A DNA stretch of 64,000 nt from Planctomycetota bacterium (GTDB taxonomy: Bacteria > Planctomycetota > UBA1135 > GCA-002686595), in NCBI GenBank assembly GCA_022446815.1, contig JAKVCD010000005.1:2522-66521 (forward strand), given 5' to 3'. The notes under the pieces were generated by a model that saw only the letters and a list, made by a program, of their open reading frames with translations, was not told where the DNA came from and ran no database searches. The translations under genes and the position numbers were made by a program. Numbering within the stretch: the first letter of the stretch is position 1; each line of letters begins with the position of its first letter. Positions 18,304-27,050 of the stretch are shown piece by piece.

Positions 18304-19944
18304 GTGATCTCGCTCCTCCTCTTGCCCGCTCTCGTCATTGGCGACGAGCTCTTCGTCGAGGTGACCTCGGACGCGCTGCTAGCGCACCCCACGACTTGCG
18401 GCTCGCTAGACAAGGACTGGATTATTGAGGTGAACGGTGGCGGCCTCGTCGTCGAAGACTTCAACGCGGACGGCCACCTCGACCTTGTCGTCGTGGATGG
18501 CTCTACGGTGGAGCGCGCGCGCGCGGGCGAAGCAGGCGAGCCGCCGAGGCTCTACCTCGGTGACGGCGCGTGCGGCTTCTCACTGGCTGGTGAAGCCTGG
18601 CAGATGAGCGGCGGCCGCTGGGGTATGGGGGGCGCCGCGGGCGACCTGAACAACGACGGCTACCCCGACCTCGTCGTGACGCAGTGGGGACCTGACCGGG
18701 TGTTCCTAAACGAGGGCGGCGCTGGCCTTCGTGAAGTGACGGAGCAGGCTGGGCTCGTCGGTGGCCGCTGGGGTGCCTCGGCTGCGCTCCTCGATTACGA
18801 CGCTGACGGGAACCTCGACCTCGCGGTCGTGAACTACCTCGCCTTCGACCCAGATGAGGTGAAGCGTCGCGGAGAGGGCTGCGCGTGGAAGGGGCACGAT
18901 GTCATGTGCGGTCCAGAGGGCCTCATCCCCGTTCATGATCAGCTCTATCGAGGCCTCGGAGACGGCCGCTTCGAGGACGTCACCCTCGCTGCAGGCTTCG
19001 CACCTCTGACCGCTGGCTACGGCTTGGGCGTCATCACTCTAGACGTCGACGGGGACGGTCGGACCGACCTTTACACCGCGAATGACTCGACCCCGAATCA
19101 TCTCTGGAGGAACAAGGGCGATGGGACCTTCGAAGAGATCGCTTGGAGGCACGGGGTCGGCCATGACGCGAACGGTAAGGAGCAGGCTGGGATGGGGATC
19201 GCCTGCGCAGACGCGAACGAGGATGGAGTCCCGGATCTCTTCGTCACAAACTTCTCCGGTGAGAACAACGCGCTCTATCTCTCGCGCAAGGGCCGTTTCC
19301 GCGAGCGCTCCTATGCTGTCGGACTAGGGGGGGCCAGCCTGCGGAGGCTGGGGTGGGGAACGAGTTACGGCGACTTCGACCTCGACGGTCACCTAGACCT
19401 CTTCGTCTTGAACGGTCACGTCTACCCGCAAGCTGACCAGCCTGGCACAGACACGAGCTACGCGCAGCCGGATCAAGTGTTCTTGCAGGGCGCGAACGGG
19501 CGCTTCACAGAGGTCGCGCTCGGAGGTGTCGAGCGCGTCAGCCGCGCTGGCGTGAGCGCAGACTTAGACGCTGACGGAGACCTCGACCTTATCGCGCTTG
19601 AGCTCGGTGGCCCGGCGCGCGTCTGGCAGAACACGAGCGCGTCCTCGGGCGCTGAAGCGCGCTGGCTCGGGGTGCGGCTCGCCGGCACCGCCGCGCACGG
19701 AGCCTCGCTAGAGCTCGCCTACGATGCTGATGGCGAGCGCGTCACGCTCAAGCGCTTCGCGCGCACTGCCGGGGGCTTCCAAGCGAGCTGTCCGCTCGCC
19801 TGCCACTTTGTCGCCGAGCGATGGAGTGGAGAGGGAGCTGTGACCTTGAGGGTGCGCTGGCTCGGCGGCGCGCTGAGTGAGGTCGAGCTAGATTCGCTCG
19901 GCCGTTGGATTGAGCTGAGCGCGCCTGCGGGAGAGCCCAAGTGA
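18304..19944 (+). CDS. FG-GAP/VCBS repeat protein with ASPIC/UnbV-type C-terminus
   Basis: About 546 residues from GTG 18304, chosen because it begins a short hydrophobic leader (MISLLLLPALVIG) and follows GAGGGG; the frame is open further upstream to 18136. At least six FG-GAP repeats contain calcium-type loops such as DFNADGHLD, DLNNDGYPD, DYDADGNLD, DVDGDGRTD, DANEDGVPD, DFDLDGHLD and DLDADGDLD, forming a seven-bladed propeller. The C-terminal part (WLGVRLAGTAAHG....) matches the ASPIC/UnbV domain of CRTAC1-like proteins. It is secreted. The downstream TPR gene overlaps its stop by 4 bases, a recurrent pairing in planctomycetes and relatives. Function is unknown. Confidence 0.88.
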   Translation: MISLLLLPALVIGDELFVEVTSDALLAHPTTCGSLDKDWIIEVNGGGLVVEDFNADGHLDLVVVDGSTVERARAGEAGEPPRLYLGDGACGFSLAGEAWQMSGGRWGMGGAAGDLNNDGYPDLVVTQWGPDRVFLNEGGAGLREVTEQAGLVGGRWGASAALLDYDADGNLDLAVVNYLAFDPDEVKRRGEGCAWKGHDVMCGPEGLIPVHDQLYRGLGDGRFEDVTLAAGFAPLTAGYGLGVITLDVDGDGRTDLYTANDSTPNHLWRNKGDGTFEEIAWRHGVGHDANGKEQAGMGIACADANEDGVPDLFVTNFSGENNALYLSRKGRFRERSYAVGLGGASLRRLGWGTSYGDFDLDGHLDLFVLNGHVYPQADQPGTDTSYAQPDQVFLQGANGRFTEVALGGVERVSRAGVSADLDADGDLDLIALELGGPARVWQNTSASSGAEARWLGVRLAGTAAHGASLELAYDADGERVTLKRFARTAGGFQASCPLACHFVAERWSGEGAVTLRVRWLGGALSEVELDSLGRWIELSAPAGEPK

Positions 19945-21062
19945 TCTGCTTCGCGGTGCTGCTCATCGCCATGCTCCCGCAGGATGGGCCCTCGGTCTTA
20001 GGCCGCTCACCAGCAGAGTGGAGCGCTGCGCCACAGGGGCGGTGGGAGCGATGGGATCCTTCTGACTCTGCGCCGCCGCAGACGGGTGCGCAGGTCGCGC
20101 TCGACCGAGCCCTAGGAGCCGCACAGCGTGGCGACCATGTCACGGCCCTAGACGGCTGGTTTGAGCTCTTAGATGCGGAGCCTGAGTATCCGCCCGCGCT
20201 CTATCAGGCTGGCGTGATCTATTTCCGTTTGCGGCGCTACTCAGACGCAGCAGCCGCCTTTGAGCGCTACCTCAAGGTCGCCCCGCACCGGATCGGAGAC
20301 ACCCGAGCGCTCGGACACTGTCACTACTCTCTCGGGCAATACGATCGGGCTGCGACGCACTATGAGCTAGTGCTAGAGCAGGGCGAGACGCCGGGGCTTC
20401 GCTTCGGGCTCGCGCTCGCGCGCATGCGTCTAGGAGAGGAGGAGGCTGCGCTTGAGGGCTTGCGACGAGTCGTGGAGCTGCGCTCAGATCACGTTGAGGC
20501 TCACACCTGGATGGGGCAGCTTCACTTTGACGCTGGGAGAGTAGAGGAGGCGCGAGCCGCGCTAGAGCGCGCGCAAGCGCTGGACCCCTTCGCTGCGAGA
20601 CCTTGGTTCCTCTACTCGCGCGTCCTCCTGGAAGCAGGTGAGGAAGAGGCTGGGCTCACGGCGCATCAGCGCTTTCAAGCGCTAGACAAAGTCGCCCAAG
20701 AGGTACGCACTTTGGAGGGCAAGCTGCTCTTCCGGCCGGCGCAGGCTGCAGTGCATCGGCGGATCGTTGAGCTACACGTAAGCGCTGGTGACGTAGGTCG
20801 TGTCAGGGGTGCGCTGCGTAGGTGGGAGGCGCTGAATCCAGATGGCGTTACGGCGCGGGTCGTAGCCTTGGAGGCTTGGACCGCCTTAGGCCGCGGGGCA
20901 GAGGCTTCTGCGGCAGCGGGCGCCCTCGCGGCGATCGCGGGAGACTCTGTCGGGGCTTGGGCGGCGCTTGCGCGCCACTATCGGGAGACAAGAGAGCGTG
21001 TGCTGCAGGTACAGGCTGAGGAGCGCTGGCGCGCGCTGCGTGAGGAGAGCGGCAGGAAGTAG
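19941..21062 (+). CDS. Tetratricopeptide-repeat protein coupled to the FG-GAP protein
   Basis: The 373-residue product starts with GTG in a GTGA overlap with the preceding stop, so translation is coupled. A short hydrophobic N-terminus (ICFAVLLIAML) may be a signal or anchor. Residues about 55-330 contain roughly seven TPR units, with the classic spacing in PPALYQAGVIYFRLRRYSDAAAAFERYLKVAP and in VEAHTWMGQLHFDAGRVEEARAALERAQALDP (each given as consensus-like segments of one repeat). TPR scaffolds mediate protein binding; the partner is probably the FG-GAP protein. No enzymatic domain is visible. Confidence 0.85.
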   Translation: MICFAVLLIAMLPQDGPSVLGRSPAEWSAAPQGRWERWDPSDSAPPQTGAQVALDRALGAAQRGDHVTALDGWFELLDAEPEYPPALYQAGVIYFRLRRYSDAAAAFERYLKVAPHRIGDTRALGHCHYSLGQYDRAATHYELVLEQGETPGLRFGLALARMRLGEEEAALEGLRRVVELRSDHVEAHTWMGQLHFDAGRVEEARAALERAQALDPFAARPWFLYSRVLLEAGEEEAGLTAHQRFQALDKVAQEVRTLEGKLLFRPAQAAVHRRIVELHVSAGDVGRVRGALRRWEALNPDGVTARVVALEAWTALGRGAEASAAAGALAAIAGDSVGAWAALARHYRETRERVLQVQAEERWRALREESGRK

Positions 21063-21164
21063 AGGCTCGATGTCTTGAGGAGCCCTGTCCTCTTCAAGCA
21101 AGAGCGGCTATCGAGGAGAGCGGACCTGCCGCGGCGACAAGTCAACTTCTCTGAGATAAGGCGA

Positions 21165-21237
21165 GCCGCGCCGGCCGGCGCCCGGCGCGGCGCCAAGGAA
21201 GCGATTGGCGAAGCCAGGTTGGAGAGCGCGGCTCTCC
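21165..21237. other. Two perfect hairpins between convergent genes
   Basis: Inverted repeat 1 has 10-bp arms GCCGCGCCGG (21165-21174) and CCGGCGCGGC (21182-21191) with a 7-base loop. Inverted repeat 2 has 7-bp arms GGAGAGC (21221-21227) and GCTCTCC (21231-21237) with a 3-base loop. They lie between the TPR gene (plus) and the zinc-ribbon gene (minus). No T-run follows on either strand, so they may be bidirectional transcript-end structures rather than classic terminators. Confidence 0.6.
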
Positions 21238-21278
21238 TGTGCACGCTGCGGGCCGTGTCTCCCGCGGCGCGGTTCGGT

Positions 21279-21500
21279 TTAGGCGGACTCTTTGCCCTTG
21301 CCCTTTTTCGAGCGTCGGCCGCCGCGGTTCTTGCGGGCGTCGAGGTTGTCGCGGAAGTGATTCCAGTCGTCAGGGCTGTAGAGGCGGACGCGCTCGCCGC
21401 AGTTGACACACCAAGAGGTGTCGAGGCCCATGAGGTAGTTCACGTAGTCATTGCAGTTGTCGCAGAACTTCTTGTCGCTGTAGTAGTCGGGTCGTTCCAT
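21279..21500 (-). CDS. Small zinc-ribbon protein, uncharacterised
   Basis: A 73-residue protein with two C-x2-C knuckles, C13/C16 (CDNC) and C31/C34 (CVNC), separated by NDYVNYLMGLDTSW. The spacing predicts a single treble-clef or ribbon zinc site. The C-terminal third is strongly basic (RKNRGGRRSKKGKGKESA), suggesting nucleic-acid or ribosome binding. The motif DKKFCDNCNDYVNYL looks lineage-specific and conserved rather than random, and the protein is complete with good codon use. It stands alone between hairpins and a 360-base gap. Function is unknown. Confidence 0.7.
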   Translation of the reverse strand: MERPDYYSDKKFCDNCNDYVNYLMGLDTSWCVNCGERVRLYSPDDWNHFRDNLDARKNRGGRRSKKGKGKESA

Positions 21501-21860
21501 GGTGTCTTGTTGGCGGTGTGGGTCCTTCGGGGTCTTGCCCTCCCTGGCGGGACACCTAGGTAGAGCAAGCGAGTTGCCAAGCGGTATAAGCTTCAGATAA
21601 GAAGTTGCAAACTGATGTATGACATGGATTTGGGTCGAAACTGGGAGTTCGGACTCCTAAGCCTTGTCAGGTCACGTGTCGATTCAGATGAACGGCCCCG
21701 CCCGCCGAGCTGACCTGCGTTATGTGGCCCTGAGCGCCGCCTAGCTGCTATTAGCCCAACACCAATTCCTTGGAACGGCCCTGGAGGGGTCGCAAGGGGC
21801 GATGTTTTAAATTCTCGACACAGTCAGTGGTGTCGAAGAAAAACAACGCTCAAGACCGAG
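21501..21860. other. 360-base gap without a gene
   Basis: No open frame with coding character and no tRNA cloverleaf was found. The composition is less GC-rich than its surroundings in places. One short hairpin GGAGT-TCGG-ACTCC lies near 21645. The upstream region of the zinc-ribbon gene must hold its promoter; queG ends at the other side. A small RNA gene cannot be excluded. Confidence 0.5.
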
Positions 21861-22973
21861 TCAATCGCAGTGCTCTCTGGCCGCAAGGAGCTCTCGTTGC
21901 ACACGCGCATCTTGCTCAGCGCTGGAGGCCTCCTCGAGGGCGCGCTGCGTCTCTACGTCTTCCCCGAAGGCGCGCGCTAGTGAGTGTCCAGCCGCCTCCC
22001 TTACGAGCGCGTCGGGGTCGAAGGAGAGCGCTCTTAAGAGGACTCCTTGTGAAGAGCTGTCGCCGATGTTGCCGAGGACGATCGCGGCGTTTCGAGCGAG
22101 GCCAGCGCGCTTTGGGCGCTGGAGGGGCGAACCTTGGTAGCGCTCCTTGAATGGGACGGGGTCTTCAAGCCAAGTGATGAGCGGGCGGTCTCTGAGCGCG
22201 TCGTGCAATCCGAAGCGCTCGCTGAGGTCTGGCGCATCATTACCCCATGGGCAGACTTCCGAACAGATATCACAGCCGAAGACCCACTCGCCGATGGACT
22301 CGTGCATCTCAGGTGGGATGGGGCCCTTGTTCTCGATCGTCTGATAGGAGATACAGCGCGCAGAGTCTAAGACGCCCGGTTGCAGGAGTGCGTCCGTCGG
22401 GCAGGCGTCCAAGCAGGCCGTACATGTCCCACATGAGCCGTACGTGGGCGCGTTCGTCGGCTCGAGCTCTTCAGCGATAAGGAGCTCTGCGAGGAAGAAC
22501 CAGGGGCCGAACTCCGGATGTAGCAGGTTCGCTGCCTTGGACTGGAAGCCTAGTCCAGCTTGGGCTGCGTGAGAGCGTTCAAGGAGAGGGCCCGCATCCA
22601 CGATCTGGCGAGCAGGGCCGGTGAAGCCAGCGTCTGCGAGGCGGCGTGCGAGCTTGCGGAGCATGCGACCCATGACGTTGTGATAGTCGCGCCCTGCCGC
22701 GTAGCGGGCGACTCGCCCACCGCCAGGTAACTCCACAGGCTCGCGGGAGTGGCCTAAACCCAGCACCACGACGCTGCGTGCCTCAGGGAGGGTCAGACGG
22801 GGGTCGAGGATTCGGTCTCGGTTCCGAGCGAGCCAATCCATGTCCGCGTGGTGTCCAGCCTCCAGCCAGGCTTCGAAGCGAGCTCCCTCTCGCGGGGGCG
22901 CGGCGGGGGCTACTCCAAAGAGGTCAAAGCCGACCTCTCTGGCGTGCTCCTCTAGCTCTTGCAGGCGATCCAC
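21861..22973 (-). CDS. queG: Epoxyqueuosine reductase
   Basis: A 370-residue cobalamin- and iron-sulfur-dependent enzyme that reduces epoxyqueuosine to queuosine in tRNA. Visible are the cobalamin-binding-side segment VDAGPLLERSHAAQAGLGFQ with the conserved Asp, WFFLAELL, and two ferredoxin-type clusters: CGTCTACLDACPTDAL and FGCDICSEVCPWG. The C-terminal 80 residues have a HEAT-like repeat (ARNAAIVLGNIGD..., VREAAGHSLAR), as in characterised QueG. It completes the pathway with queA elsewhere in the window. The gene is divergent from the ECF sigma operon across a 251-base region containing several A/T-rich runs. Confidence 0.96.
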   Translation of the reverse strand: MDRLQELEEHAREVGFDLFGVAPAAPPREGARFEAWLEAGHHADMDWLARNRDRILDPRLTLPEARSVVVLGLGHSREPVELPGGGRVARYAAGRDYHNVMGRMLRKLARRLADAGFTGPARQIVDAGPLLERSHAAQAGLGFQSKAANLLHPEFGPWFFLAELLIAEELEPTNAPTYGSCGTCTACLDACPTDALLQPGVLDSARCISYQTIENKGPIPPEMHESIGEWVFGCDICSEVCPWGNDAPDLSERFGLHDALRDRPLITWLEDPVPFKERYQGSPLQRPKRAGLARNAAIVLGNIGDSSSQGVLLRALSFDPDALVREAAGHSLARAFGEDVETQRALEEASSAEQDARVQRELLAAREHCD

Positions 22974-23224
22974 GGCTTCAAGATACCCGCAGTGACGCCC
23001 GACACACTCGCTAGAAGCGCTGGGAGGGTCCTAGGAGCCCCTTTTTTGCACTCTGGACTTATGATGCAAATGGAGTTCCCGTGCTCTGCCTAGCCCTATG
23101 CGGAGAAAGGAGCGGTTTTTATTGCCTGAGATTCCGTAACCCGGCGTCTGAGCTCCCATAAGAAAAAAGTCTCCTCACACGGATTCGTTCCTTTTCCAGC
23201 CCCTAGCTCACTGACCTGTCCTTC

Positions 23225-24121
23225 ATGAAGGCGATCGACCCCTTTGCGTCCTCACATGTCCTCCTCACGGAGGCGGGGGCACCGCTGCTGCTTGAGCACA
23301 TTGAGCAGCTCGCAGGGGAGCTAGAGCCCGGAGAGCGAGAGCGGATTGAGAGCATCGTGAGAGACAGGGCACGTGGTCCTGAGTCCATCCGAGACGCGGT
23401 CTCTACGCGAGTGATGGAGTGCTTTCGGCTCACGCAGAGTCGGGTTGCCTTCGGCTTGCTCTACGAGCTGAACGGGCCTCACCTCTTGGTCCAAGTCTCT
23501 GCGCGCCTCCGTCGATACGGCAGCCACGCCGAACCGGGAGACGTCCTCCAGGAGGTCTTCTTCAACGTCTATCGTTACCCACACCGATTCGACGCCTCCA
23601 GAGAGGACGCGTTCCGTGTCTGGTCAGCGATGATCGTCCGAAACACAGTCCTGAAGCACCTGCGCTCGCTCAGGAGGAGTGGCCGCGCAGAGGTGCCCTT
23701 TGAGGACCTCACCGAGCAGCCGGAGACCAGCGAGGCCTCCCCCTTGCGAGACGTCATCCAAGACGAGAGTCGCGAAGAGTGCGCACGCGTCTACCTCAAC
23801 TACCTCCAACTCTACTTGCAGTTCTACTCGATGCTCTCTGAGCGCGAGCGCCGTGCCCTTCATCTCGTCGAGGTGGAGGAGTGGAGCTACCGCCAGACCG
23901 CAGCAGAGCTAGGCATCAAGCTAGAGAACCTAAAGATGGTCATCTTCCGCGCTCGCCGAAAGATCCATCGCGCTATGCGCCGCGTTTTTGACGGCCTCTC
24001 ACCGGACTGCCGCCCTGCCCGCGATCCCTTAAGTGGGGCCGAGGGTGTGACTGCTCGCGAGGTCGAGCCTACCTCTTCTCTAGACCCGACCGAATCGGTC
24101 AAGGACAACAACAACGAATGA
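23225..24121 (+). CDS. ECF-type RNA polymerase sigma factor
   Basis: A 298-residue sigma factor. Residues about 1-75 are an unassigned N-terminal extension. Region 2 contains DVLQEVFFNVYRYPHRFDASREDAFRVW followed by RNTVLKHLRSLRR (each a consensus segment in the region). Region 4 contains SERERRALHLVEVEEWSYRQTAAELGIKLENLKMVIFRARRKI, split here only for reading. A 45-residue charged tail follows. The stop overlaps the start of a zinc-finger anti-sigma gene by 4 bases (ATGA), so it should be controlled by that protein. No Shine-Dalgarno is visible before ATG 23225. Confidence 0.9.
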   Translation: MKAIDPFASSHVLLTEAGAPLLLEHIEQLAGELEPGERERIESIVRDRARGPESIRDAVSTRVMECFRLTQSRVAFGLLYELNGPHLLVQVSARLRRYGSHAEPGDVLQEVFFNVYRYPHRFDASREDAFRVWSAMIVRNTVLKHLRSLRRSGRAEVPFEDLTEQPETSEASPLRDVIQDESREECARVYLNYLQLYLQFYSMLSERERRALHLVEVEEWSYRQTAAELGIKLENLKMVIFRARRKIHRAMRRVFDGLSPDCRPARDPLSGAEGVTAREVEPTSSLDPTESVKDNNNE

Positions 24122-25176
24122 GCGGATTTCACGACATCGACGAGATGGGCTCTCACTCAGGGTTTCTCCGAGACCTCTCCTGCATGTTTGATGGAGAGCT
24201 CGACGAGCGCGCTGCCAGTCGTGCCATGCTGCACATTGAAGAGTGCGACTCCTGCCGTAGCTTCTTCGAGGATCTACGTGATCAGGTCCGGGCGCATCGC
24301 GACATGCAGCGGCCTGACGACCTGCTCGCTCGGATCGCTCTCATGCGAGCGCAGGACTCAAGTCAAGCTGGCTCTGTTGATATGAGAGAAGGCGTCGAGA
24401 GCATTGAGCTCATCAACCGCCTCGCCACTGTCTTCTATCAGTTGGGCAAGGCTTACGCCCTCTCGGCGATTGATCCGGGCTATAGGGTCAAGGTCTTCGA
24501 GGCGGTCGTCGCAGTTGAGAGCACCCAAGAGGCCGGCAGAGGCTTCGTGGACGAGGTCCTGATGGAGGGCAAGGGCCACTTAGGCGGGGTCGACTGGCGT
24601 GACGCGCGCCGCTCGCTGAACGGCCGCTTGGAGCGCATCGAGGACCCGCTCGAGAAGGCGCGCCGCCTGCTCGACGAGTGCCTCGCAGCTGATCCGTCAC
24701 ACGAGGAGGCGCGGCTCTACCTCGCCTTTCTGCACGCGCATGAGGGCAAGACGCTCCGAGCCGCACAGGAGTACAAAGAGGTCTTCGACACGGCGATCGA
24801 TGACTGCAACCGCGGTCACGCAGCGATTCAGCTTGGAAACCTCCATGGGCGCGAGGCCAATTACAAGAAGGCCCTCGCCTGCTACCGCTGGATCACGATC
24901 AGCGGTCTCGACAAGGTCGATGACCGCTTCTTCGGCGCGCGCTTCAACACCGGAAAGTGCTGGGCGATGCTCGGCGAGAGAGAGCGCGCGCTCCAGAGCT
25001 TTCGAGACCTCCTCGACGCTCACCCCGAGCGCACAGTCGAGGTCGCAAGATACTTCGCAGGTGCATCGAGCCTGCGCGATCAGATCGACTCAATCCCTGG
25101 ATTCCCTGAGGAGCTCGTGGCCCGTTGCCCCGAGCTGTTTGCGGGCGCTGCTGATGGAGAGGCAGAGAACTCATAG
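24118..25176 (+). CDS. Anti-sigma factor-like zinc-finger protein with TPR repeats
   Basis: A 352-residue protein translationally coupled to the sigma factor. The N-terminus has a zf-HC2/ZAS signature H39-x3-C43-x2-C46 (HIEECDSC), preceded by LSCMFDGELD, as in anti-sigma factors that cover their cognate sigma. No transmembrane helix is evident, unlike most such proteins. Residues about 175-320 are TPR-like (DPSHEEARLYLAFLHAHEGK, RGHAAIQLGNLHGREANYKK). This suggests a soluble anti-sigma factor whose TPR part binds a signal protein. The third gene of the operon encodes a secreted protein. Confidence 0.85.
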   Translation: MSGFHDIDEMGSHSGFLRDLSCMFDGELDERAASRAMLHIEECDSCRSFFEDLRDQVRAHRDMQRPDDLLARIALMRAQDSSQAGSVDMREGVESIELINRLATVFYQLGKAYALSAIDPGYRVKVFEAVVAVESTQEAGRGFVDEVLMEGKGHLGGVDWRDARRSLNGRLERIEDPLEKARRLLDECLAADPSHEEARLYLAFLHAHEGKTLRAAQEYKEVFDTAIDDCNRGHAAIQLGNLHGREANYKKALACYRWITISGLDKVDDRFFGARFNTGKCWAMLGERERALQSFRDLLDAHPERTVEVARYFAGASSLRDQIDSIPGFPEELVARCPELFAGAADGEAENS

Positions 25177-25187
25177 GGGCCAACGAA

Positions 25188-25799
25188 ATGAAAATGACGA
25201 AACAGAATCAGTTCTTCTCGAGCCTTCAGCGGCTCCTCCGACATGCTGCCTTGGCATCTCTTGGGGTACTCACTCTGGTGCCTTTCGCTGATGCTCAGCG
25301 ACCTGGCCTCCTCAGCGAGGAGGATTGGGTCGGGACTCTTCCCAGCATCCATGTTGGCCCGGAGGAGCTCCTCCGCTCTGGCGTAGAGCAGGGCATCTCG
25401 GCCTTCTACGTCGAGGGGCCTTGGCGGCAGGTATTAGATGCTGCGATGAGCGCCGGCGGTGCACGCGTCAGCGTCGAGGTGCTCTCAAATGAAGAGTTTC
25501 GGGCTGTGTTCCATGGAGACCAAGTCCTCACCTTTGACCTCGAGCTCATCGAGGCGGCTGGCATCAGCTGGGGGGTGCGTACCGAGACTGCCTCAGGTGT
25601 CATTGCGCTCCAGGTCGGCGATCGATACGTCCGCAGCCAGCGCGTCCAGGGCGACCTCCGCATCCCTATGAAGAGGCTCGAGCGCTTGGGCTTCCTCGAG
25701 AGCGGCGTCACCCTACACTCACACGATAACTTGGGTGGTCAGAGCAGCACCTCGATGCGGGCGATCGCAGGACGTCTCTATCTGTTCCAATCGAGCTGA
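25188..25799 (+). CDS. Secreted protein of unknown family, third gene of the ECF operon
   Basis: A 203-residue protein. A basic N-terminus and hydrophobic core (AALASLGVLTLVPFADAQ) predict a signal peptide cleaved after ADA. The mature part is about 165 residues, strand-rich, without cysteines and without a motif I recognise; FHGDQVLTFDLELIEAAG and LERLGFLESGVTLHSH are conserved-looking blocks. It follows the anti-sigma gene after 11 bases and precedes a strong terminator, so the three genes form one unit. It may be the signal sensor or an output of the sigma factor; that is inference. Confidence 0.65.
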   Translation: MKMTKQNQFFSSLQRLLRHAALASLGVLTLVPFADAQRPGLLSEEDWVGTLPSIHVGPEELLRSGVEQGISAFYVEGPWRQVLDAAMSAGGARVSVEVLSNEEFRAVFHGDQVLTFDLELIEAAGISWGVRTETASGVIALQVGDRYVRSQRVQGDLRIPMKRLERLGFLESGVTLHSHDNLGGQSSTSMRAIAGRLYLFQSS

Positions 25800-25828
25800 G
25801 GCTCCCTTTTAGACTCGGCCAGCAATCA

Positions 25829-25870
25829 AGGGCCGCTGCCGCGCTCGCTCGCGGTGGCGGCCCTCTCTTT
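25829..25870 (+). terminator. Probable terminator of the ECF sigma operon
   Basis: The arms AGGGCCGC-TGCCGCG (from 25829) and CGCGGTGGCGGCCCT (to 25864) pair over 15 bases with two mismatches. A loop of 6 bases separates them, and CTCTTT follows. It lies 30 bases after the stop of the secreted protein gene. It also argues that the FliK-like gene starts downstream of it. Confidence 0.7.
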
Positions 25871-25937
25871 GGCCGACGCGCTGTCTGGGAAAGCGCAAGG
25901 AAGAGCTCAACAACTCCGCCGCGCGTCCGATCACTGG

Positions 25938-27050
25938 ATGATCGGTCCCAGCATGGAGCCTCTCTCACAGAACAACGTCGGCCCGTCGACTCCGCGCCCC
26001 GCGCTGTCTTTCTCGGCGAACCCTACCGCGGCGCTCCACGAGGGAAGGGTGGTCGCTGGAGAGGTGCTCCGCAGTCTTCCCGGCGGGGGCGTGCTCGTCG
26101 GCGTGGGGAGCGTGCGGGTACCTGCGCGAGCACAGGTTCCGCTTGAGCCTGGGCAGCGCTTCATGGCTACGGTCGAGCGAGCAGGTGAGGTGGTCTTGTT
26201 GAGAGTGCATGGGAGCGAGTCTCTGGGGGGGGCTACGGCGCTCCTCGAGGCGCTCCGCAGCCTCTTACCGAGCGAGCGTCCTATCGGGGCTGTCCTGACA
26301 GGGCTCGCTGCGCAGCTGCGGGCTCGGCCTGAAGGGGCGCTTGGTGAAGCGGCCACCGCGCTCGCTGCGCAGCTCAGTGAGCACACCTTTCAGCCCGGCT
26401 CCAAGGGGTCGGCCTTGGCTGCGCTCTTACAACGCTCAGGGCTCGGGCTTGAGGCGGCGCTCATGTGGGCGGGGCGCGGTGGCGCGCCGCTCAGCGAGGC
26501 GGCGCTCAAGCGTGACCTAAAGGCTCGACTCCTCATGGCGAGAGCCTCCACGTCAGACGCACCCCTCGCAGAAGCGCTAGGTGAGGCTGTCCGGTCCATT
26601 CAGGCAGAGCAGGCCAAGGGGTTGGCGCGTGAGGCAGGCAGAGACCCACGGTGCGTCGCGCTGCCCTTCCCCGACCCGAGCTCGTCGGCTGCCGTATGGA
26701 CGACGGCTTGGCTGACCTTCCTCTCTGGAGAGGGGGAGGGCGTCGAAGGAGAGCTCGGAGAGGATGTGCCGCGCCTGCGCTTGGACTTGGAGCTCGAGCG
26801 GCTAGGGAGGCTCAGCGCAGAGCTCAGCACCTCCGCGGATGTCGTCGCTGTCAAGCTGCTCGTCTCGAGCGAGCGAGCAAGAGCGTCCCTCCAAGCTGCC
26901 CTCTCAGATCTCCGGCGGGCGCTAGAGGCTGCTGGATTGACCGCCGAGCTGCGCGTCGGGGTCGTGCCTCGAGAGTCCTTTCAGAGCCCCACGGACGCCG
27001 CTGGCGTGCGCTTCCTTCAAGAGCACCACTTGCTGGATGAGTCTGCATGA
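25938..27050 (+). CDS. FliK-like protein (flagellar hook-length control type), uncertain
   Basis: About 370 residues from ATG 25938; ATG 25953 is possible, and the longer frame would begin inside the terminator. The protein is Ala/Leu/Arg-rich. The C-terminal region (VPRLRLDLELERLGRLSAELSTSADVVAVKLL, then RRALEAAGLTAELRVGVVP, both read as family-like stretches) matches the Flg_hook domain of FliK, in which L..LG.l...l and L...L...G..... motifs recur. The stop overlaps the start of an FhlB-like gene (ATGA). FliK measures hook length and signals the export switch FlhB, so the pairing supports the call. No other flagellar gene is present. Confidence 0.62.
   Translation: MIGPSMEPLSQNNVGPSTPRPALSFSANPTAALHEGRVVAGEVLRSLPGGGVLVGVGSVRVPARAQVPLEPGQRFMATVERAGEVVLLRVHGSESLGGATALLEALRSLLPSERPIGAVLTGLAAQLRARPEGALGEAATALAAQLSEHTFQPGSKGSALAALLQRSGLGLEAALMWAGRGGAPLSEAALKRDLKARLLMARASTSDAPLAEALGEAVRSIQAEQAKGLAREAGRDPRCVALPFPDPSSSAAVWTTAWLTFLSGEGEGVEGELGEDVPRLRLDLELERLGRLSAELSTSADVVAVKLLVSSERARASLQAALSDLRRALEAAGLTAELRVGVVPRESFQSPTDAAGVRFLQEHHLLDESA

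Noticed and set aside
21501..21860. A tRNA gene in the gap before queG
   Set aside because: Only a short GGAGT/ACTCC hairpin is found; acceptor, D and T arms cannot be assembled.
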